NCBI GenBank assembly: GCA_016748015.1
Contig: JAAOMT010000419.1
Span: 65,562 to 114,235 of the forward strand
DNA length: 48,674 nt
Source of the DNA: Geosiphon pyriformis
Taxonomy: Eukaryota > Glomeromycota > Glomeromycetes > Archaeosporales > Geosiphonaceae
Direction: 5' to 3'
This document shows, in pieces, positions 45,263 through 48,674 of this stretch. The notes below the pieces were generated by a model that worked only from the letters and a program-made list of their open reading frames with translations, was not told the origin of the DNA and ran no database searches. The translations under genes were made by a program, and so were the position numbers. Position 1 is the stretch's first letter. Every line of letters begins with the position of its first letter.

Positions 45263-46697
45263 CTTTCTGTTTTTCTTATTTTAAATATTATTCTATCGAA
45301 TCATTACTTTAAATCGGTAACTTTTTAAAAATACAATATTAATATAACGCTAGAAACAATCTATTCATGCAATTATCCTTTCGACTATTCAATTTAAATA
45401 TCAATTTTATACATGTATCCTACGAATTACCTTTCGATTTACCCCGCCAGTAGCTATTGTAAAATTTCCCCCACTTAAATTCCAGTTCTCAAACAATTCA
45501 ACCATATCACTATTATTTCCTTGTTCGATCGGATGAAAGATAACAGGTGTACATGTGTGGCCTCAAAAATTACCACCAGGTCATCATCATCCAGTTCAAA
45601 TTCATCTGATTTTGCTTGTCACCTTGGGAAATCAAATTCATGATCTGATGTAAAATTTGATCCTCAGTATAGGCTTTCTTCACCACCTTGCATATTTGGT
45701 ATACTATACAAGGTTAATGGATAAGGTCTTGTTGAAAAAGTTTGATCAGTTGTTGGTATTGGGCCACATGGTAATATGAGTATTTGGGTGATTTCAAAAG
45801 AGGCTCGTGGTCTAAAATTTTGATTGTGGCAAAGCCAAAGACAAAAAAATATTAAGCTAATAGCTATAACTGTAATTAGAACTGAAATAAATACAATAAA
45901 CCAGGTTGACAATCGTGACTTAGATGATACTTGGTTTCGATTCGATATCTAGATTGTTTATTTTTAGCAGTCTGAAATTGTTGGAGGGAATATTAGTTAT
46001 AATTTTGTGTTCTTGAGTAAAATTATGAAATGCTACATTAAAAACCCGGAGTGTGTTCAGAGTATTGCCACATGCTGATGACATTTTGTAACTGGCATCT
46101 ACCATAAATCTAAGGATTAATCGAATTGGGTATAACTTTTTTTCAAGAAATTTATTTATTCAACTAACCACACTTCAAAAAATGGCAGAATTTTCACTTA
46201 TAAAAAATGTGTCCGATCTAGAAAACTAAGCAAATAAAGCGCCAGACCTTGGTTTCATTCTAGCAAACAAATTATTTGGCTATAGTTGCAGTGTGGCTAT
46301 ATTTACAGGGAAAAGATTAACAGGCGGATATCTAGCTTGTTAATTATATACGAGATAAAAAATAAGATTGTTTCTTACACTAGCAGCACCATCTCAAACA
46401 ACATATGGTAATTTAACATTCGGGGAAACCTATTTGTTTCTTCGATTTTAAGTATATATTTCACGTGAGATTTCTAAATTAGGATTTATTTGGAAAGTAG
46501 TCCTCTAATTGCCACAAATCGTCTTTAGCCGAGATTATTATTCTACTTCTTGGTGCATTAATGAATTCCTGCGAAATTTATATCAGTTGGAAGTATATTT
46601 AAGATGAGTAGTTTTTAAACAATCTTATTATCCGCCACAAAAGATTTTCAGAAGAAACTCATGCTTTTTTGTGCCTCGCTCCAAGTTCATGGAATAC
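45263..46697 (-). pseudogene. Decayed duplicate of the Kelch membrane protein gene
   Basis: Collinear with 34181-35716: the 3' flank, exon 3, intron 2, exon 2, intron 1 and the last bases of exon 1 can all be aligned. The transmembrane segment survives (FIVFISVLITVIAISLIFF at about 45830-45910). Deletions and stops break exon 3, for example the loss around 45940-45960 and near 45550, and exon 2 carries stop codons. Similarity ends abruptly at about 46697 within exon 1, so the signal segment and start are missing. The copy cannot encode a full protein. Confidence 0.85.
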
Positions 46698-47448
46698 ATT
46701 TCCATCATAGTTTTCATAGCATTCCATCAAACAAACCAACAAACAATAATTTTAAATTTTATAAAAAACTTTGTGATAAACAAACCTGCAATAGCACTAT
46801 ATTTACGAAAAAATAATTTAAAAATTTATTACTGCCCCACGTTTTATAATAATAGGTACAAAAATTGAAAGCTCAAAAATTGAATACCTGGCACTTTTGC
46901 AAAAGTCTTGGTTTCAAACTTTTTGAGACAAATGTAAATCATTAAAGATAGACACTCAATGATTTAGGCTAGTTTAGCTTATGTTACATAAATAATTTAA
47001 TGCTTTGTGAAGAAACAGTTGAAGTCTTTCAGGATTTTTTATGTGAAAAGGGAATTTATGAAATGCTAACATGAATGCATATCTCGTATAATTTTGAAAT
47101 TTTTTGGTAATTCTGTTCGACTTCTTTCCTGTGTCTTATCCTGATTAAAATTTTTTTAACTCTTTCCAAGCAAAAATTAAATGACATGAATATTCATCTT
47201 ACATTTAAATAATTTCAATTTTCTCCTATACTTGGCTTTAATATGAATATGAAATGTTTTAAAGATGCATAATTTTATAATTTTTGGAAAAATCGTAAGA
47301 AGATATTGGTTAAAGTTTAAGCATTCAAACTTCTTTTTTATTTCAATTCTAAATATTTTTTATTGATAAAGCTTTGAGCTTTTATTAATTTTTAAAAAAT
47401 TCATTTTGGTTTCATTTCTTATCAACTTTTATAATCTCTAATTTTAAA
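46698..47448. other. AT-rich stretch, nothing recognised
   Basis: It replaces the Kelch exon 1 and upstream region expected from the duplicated order. No match to 35717-38412 is apparent by eye, so this is a deletion-insertion or heavily diverged sequence. A 65-codon plus-strand frame at 46671-46868 begins in the pseudogene and is not convincing. Confidence 0.4.
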
Positions 47449-48674
47449 ATGTGTAGTTTGAGTTCAAGTGTTTTATTTATATAATTATTTATCTGAATTT
47501 GTATAGACAGAAAACAGTAAATTAATTTTATTTGAAAATTCAGCTACACTAATTCAATAAAAAAATATCATTATTATAATAAACTTGAAATTCTGTTTCA
47601 TAAATAATCTTAAATGCTGGTAAATAAAAAACCTTTGCTATAAAACTAAGTAATTCATCAAGTAACGACATTATTCACGAAAGTAAAAATTCTACAAATC
47701 TTTAAAATGTTCAAATTTATATGAAATTGGCGAATGCAGGATTGTTACATTCAATTAAATCATGTCGATATTTATTATTAGGAAGTAAATAAAAGCATAG
47801 TTGTTTTTTTACTATTGAATACAAGATATCGCTTTTATATGCAAATATTATTACTTAAGGTTAATAATATTTTTCTAATTACAATGAGATCCCTGTTTTG
47901 ACGTATTTATTAGAAAATTGCTAAAGGGAAAGGAAACTAGCCAAAGTTCAAGTAATTTCATTGTGTGAAAATCCAATATATTTGAGATGGACACCATATA
48001 AATATAACTAAAGATTTTGAATTTTTCAGTATTTAATATTCCAGAAATAATCTTTTCAGGGTCTAATACTTAAAGGTTCAATTTTTTCTCAAGGCTAATT
48101 TGTTATAAAAAATAATGAGATTTAAGGAAACAAAACTTCATTCATTTATAAAGAAATCTAGTCTATCAAATCCATCTAATTAAGTGTGTTAGGAGATTTT
48201 GATTCTAAATATTCAAATATTGCATATCCAAAAATTTTTTGAGGGACAATTTAGCAAAAGGTATTGAAAGAAATTATAGAATACAGATCTCAGTGCGTCT
48301 TTGGAAAAGAATGGTCAAAAATTTGTGACACGATTTCTTAATTCTTTTAACGGCCTACACGACAATTGTCACCTTAAATCGTCATTACTTAAATTTATTT
48401 TCAAATTTATAGAGGCAATTTTATACATTGATGGAAAAAAATTTTACCCTTTAAGCAATATCTAAATATGAATGAAAAAAAAATTCAAAAAATAAAGCCC
48501 TAGATCAAAGATTTTTTATAAATAAACCTGTCTTGACAAAAATTTAATTTGGCAATTGGTCACTAAAACTACTATTTCATTGAATAGTATAATAAATGCT
48601 AGTATTACAAAAAAAAATTCTTTTTATAGATAAATCGGTGTGCTTCTCCTAAATTGTAGGCTAATAGGGATAAT
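47449..48674. repeat. Downstream flank of the segmental duplication, copy 2
   Basis: Collinear with 38413-39610 and running off the window end. It lacks the (AAT)n run and the Asn/Gly-rich patch of copy 1. Confidence 0.75.

Overview
The window looks like nuclear DNA of an arbuscular mycorrhizal fungus (Glomeromycotina, most like Rhizophagus). The basis is very low GC, short introns of about 90-110 bases with GT..AG ends, and three gene types typical of expanded families in these fungi: a BTB-BACK-TLDc protein, a tyrosine-kinase-like (TKL) kinase with a Cys-x2-Cys motif before the kinase domain, and a secreted or membrane Kelch-repeat protein. The species call is by recognition, not by database search.

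Layout. 1-22.6 kb is a graveyard of transposable elements. A fairly young LINE (copy A, minus strand, 1035-6362) is interrupted on its left by a roughly 1 kb non-coding element with terminal inverted repeats (element X, 41-1034). From 6.4 to 22.6 kb the DNA is extremely AT-rich and almost free of CpG. It holds decayed relatives of the same elements: a second X, two LINE relics (B and C), and a Ty3/gypsy-like gag-protease relic nested inside LINE C. Where young and old copies can be aligned by eye, most differences are C-to-T or G-to-A.

24.1-31.0 kb is the gene island: the BTB-BACK-TLDc gene (472 aa, two exons) and a probable N-myristoylated TKL kinase (about 765 aa, three or four exons) whose catalytic HRD motif reads HRN, so it is probably a pseudokinase. 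31.5-34.2 kb holds an inverted pair of an unclassified ~0.8 kb repeat (repeat Z). 34.3-36.6 kb holds the Kelch gene (684 aa, three exons, minus strand).

36.6-48.7 kb is AT-rich DNA. It contains a broken gene of unrecognised family (40.6-42.0 kb), a two-helix membrane exon (42.4 kb), three tandem Z copies carrying a 17-base CT-rich minisatellite (42.7-45.3 kb), and a decayed duplicate of the Z/Kelch segment (45.3-46.7 kb) and of its downstream flank (47.4-48.7 kb). The order matches 33.4-39.6 kb, so this is a segmental duplication with internal loss.

The three intact genes do not form a pathway. Each belongs to a lineage-expanded signalling or surface family. The most unusual material is repeat Z: promoter-like, tRNA-like and hairpin modules, at least six copies, inverted and tandem forms, and a role at the edges of a gene duplication. 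All coordinates of decayed elements are estimates made by eye.
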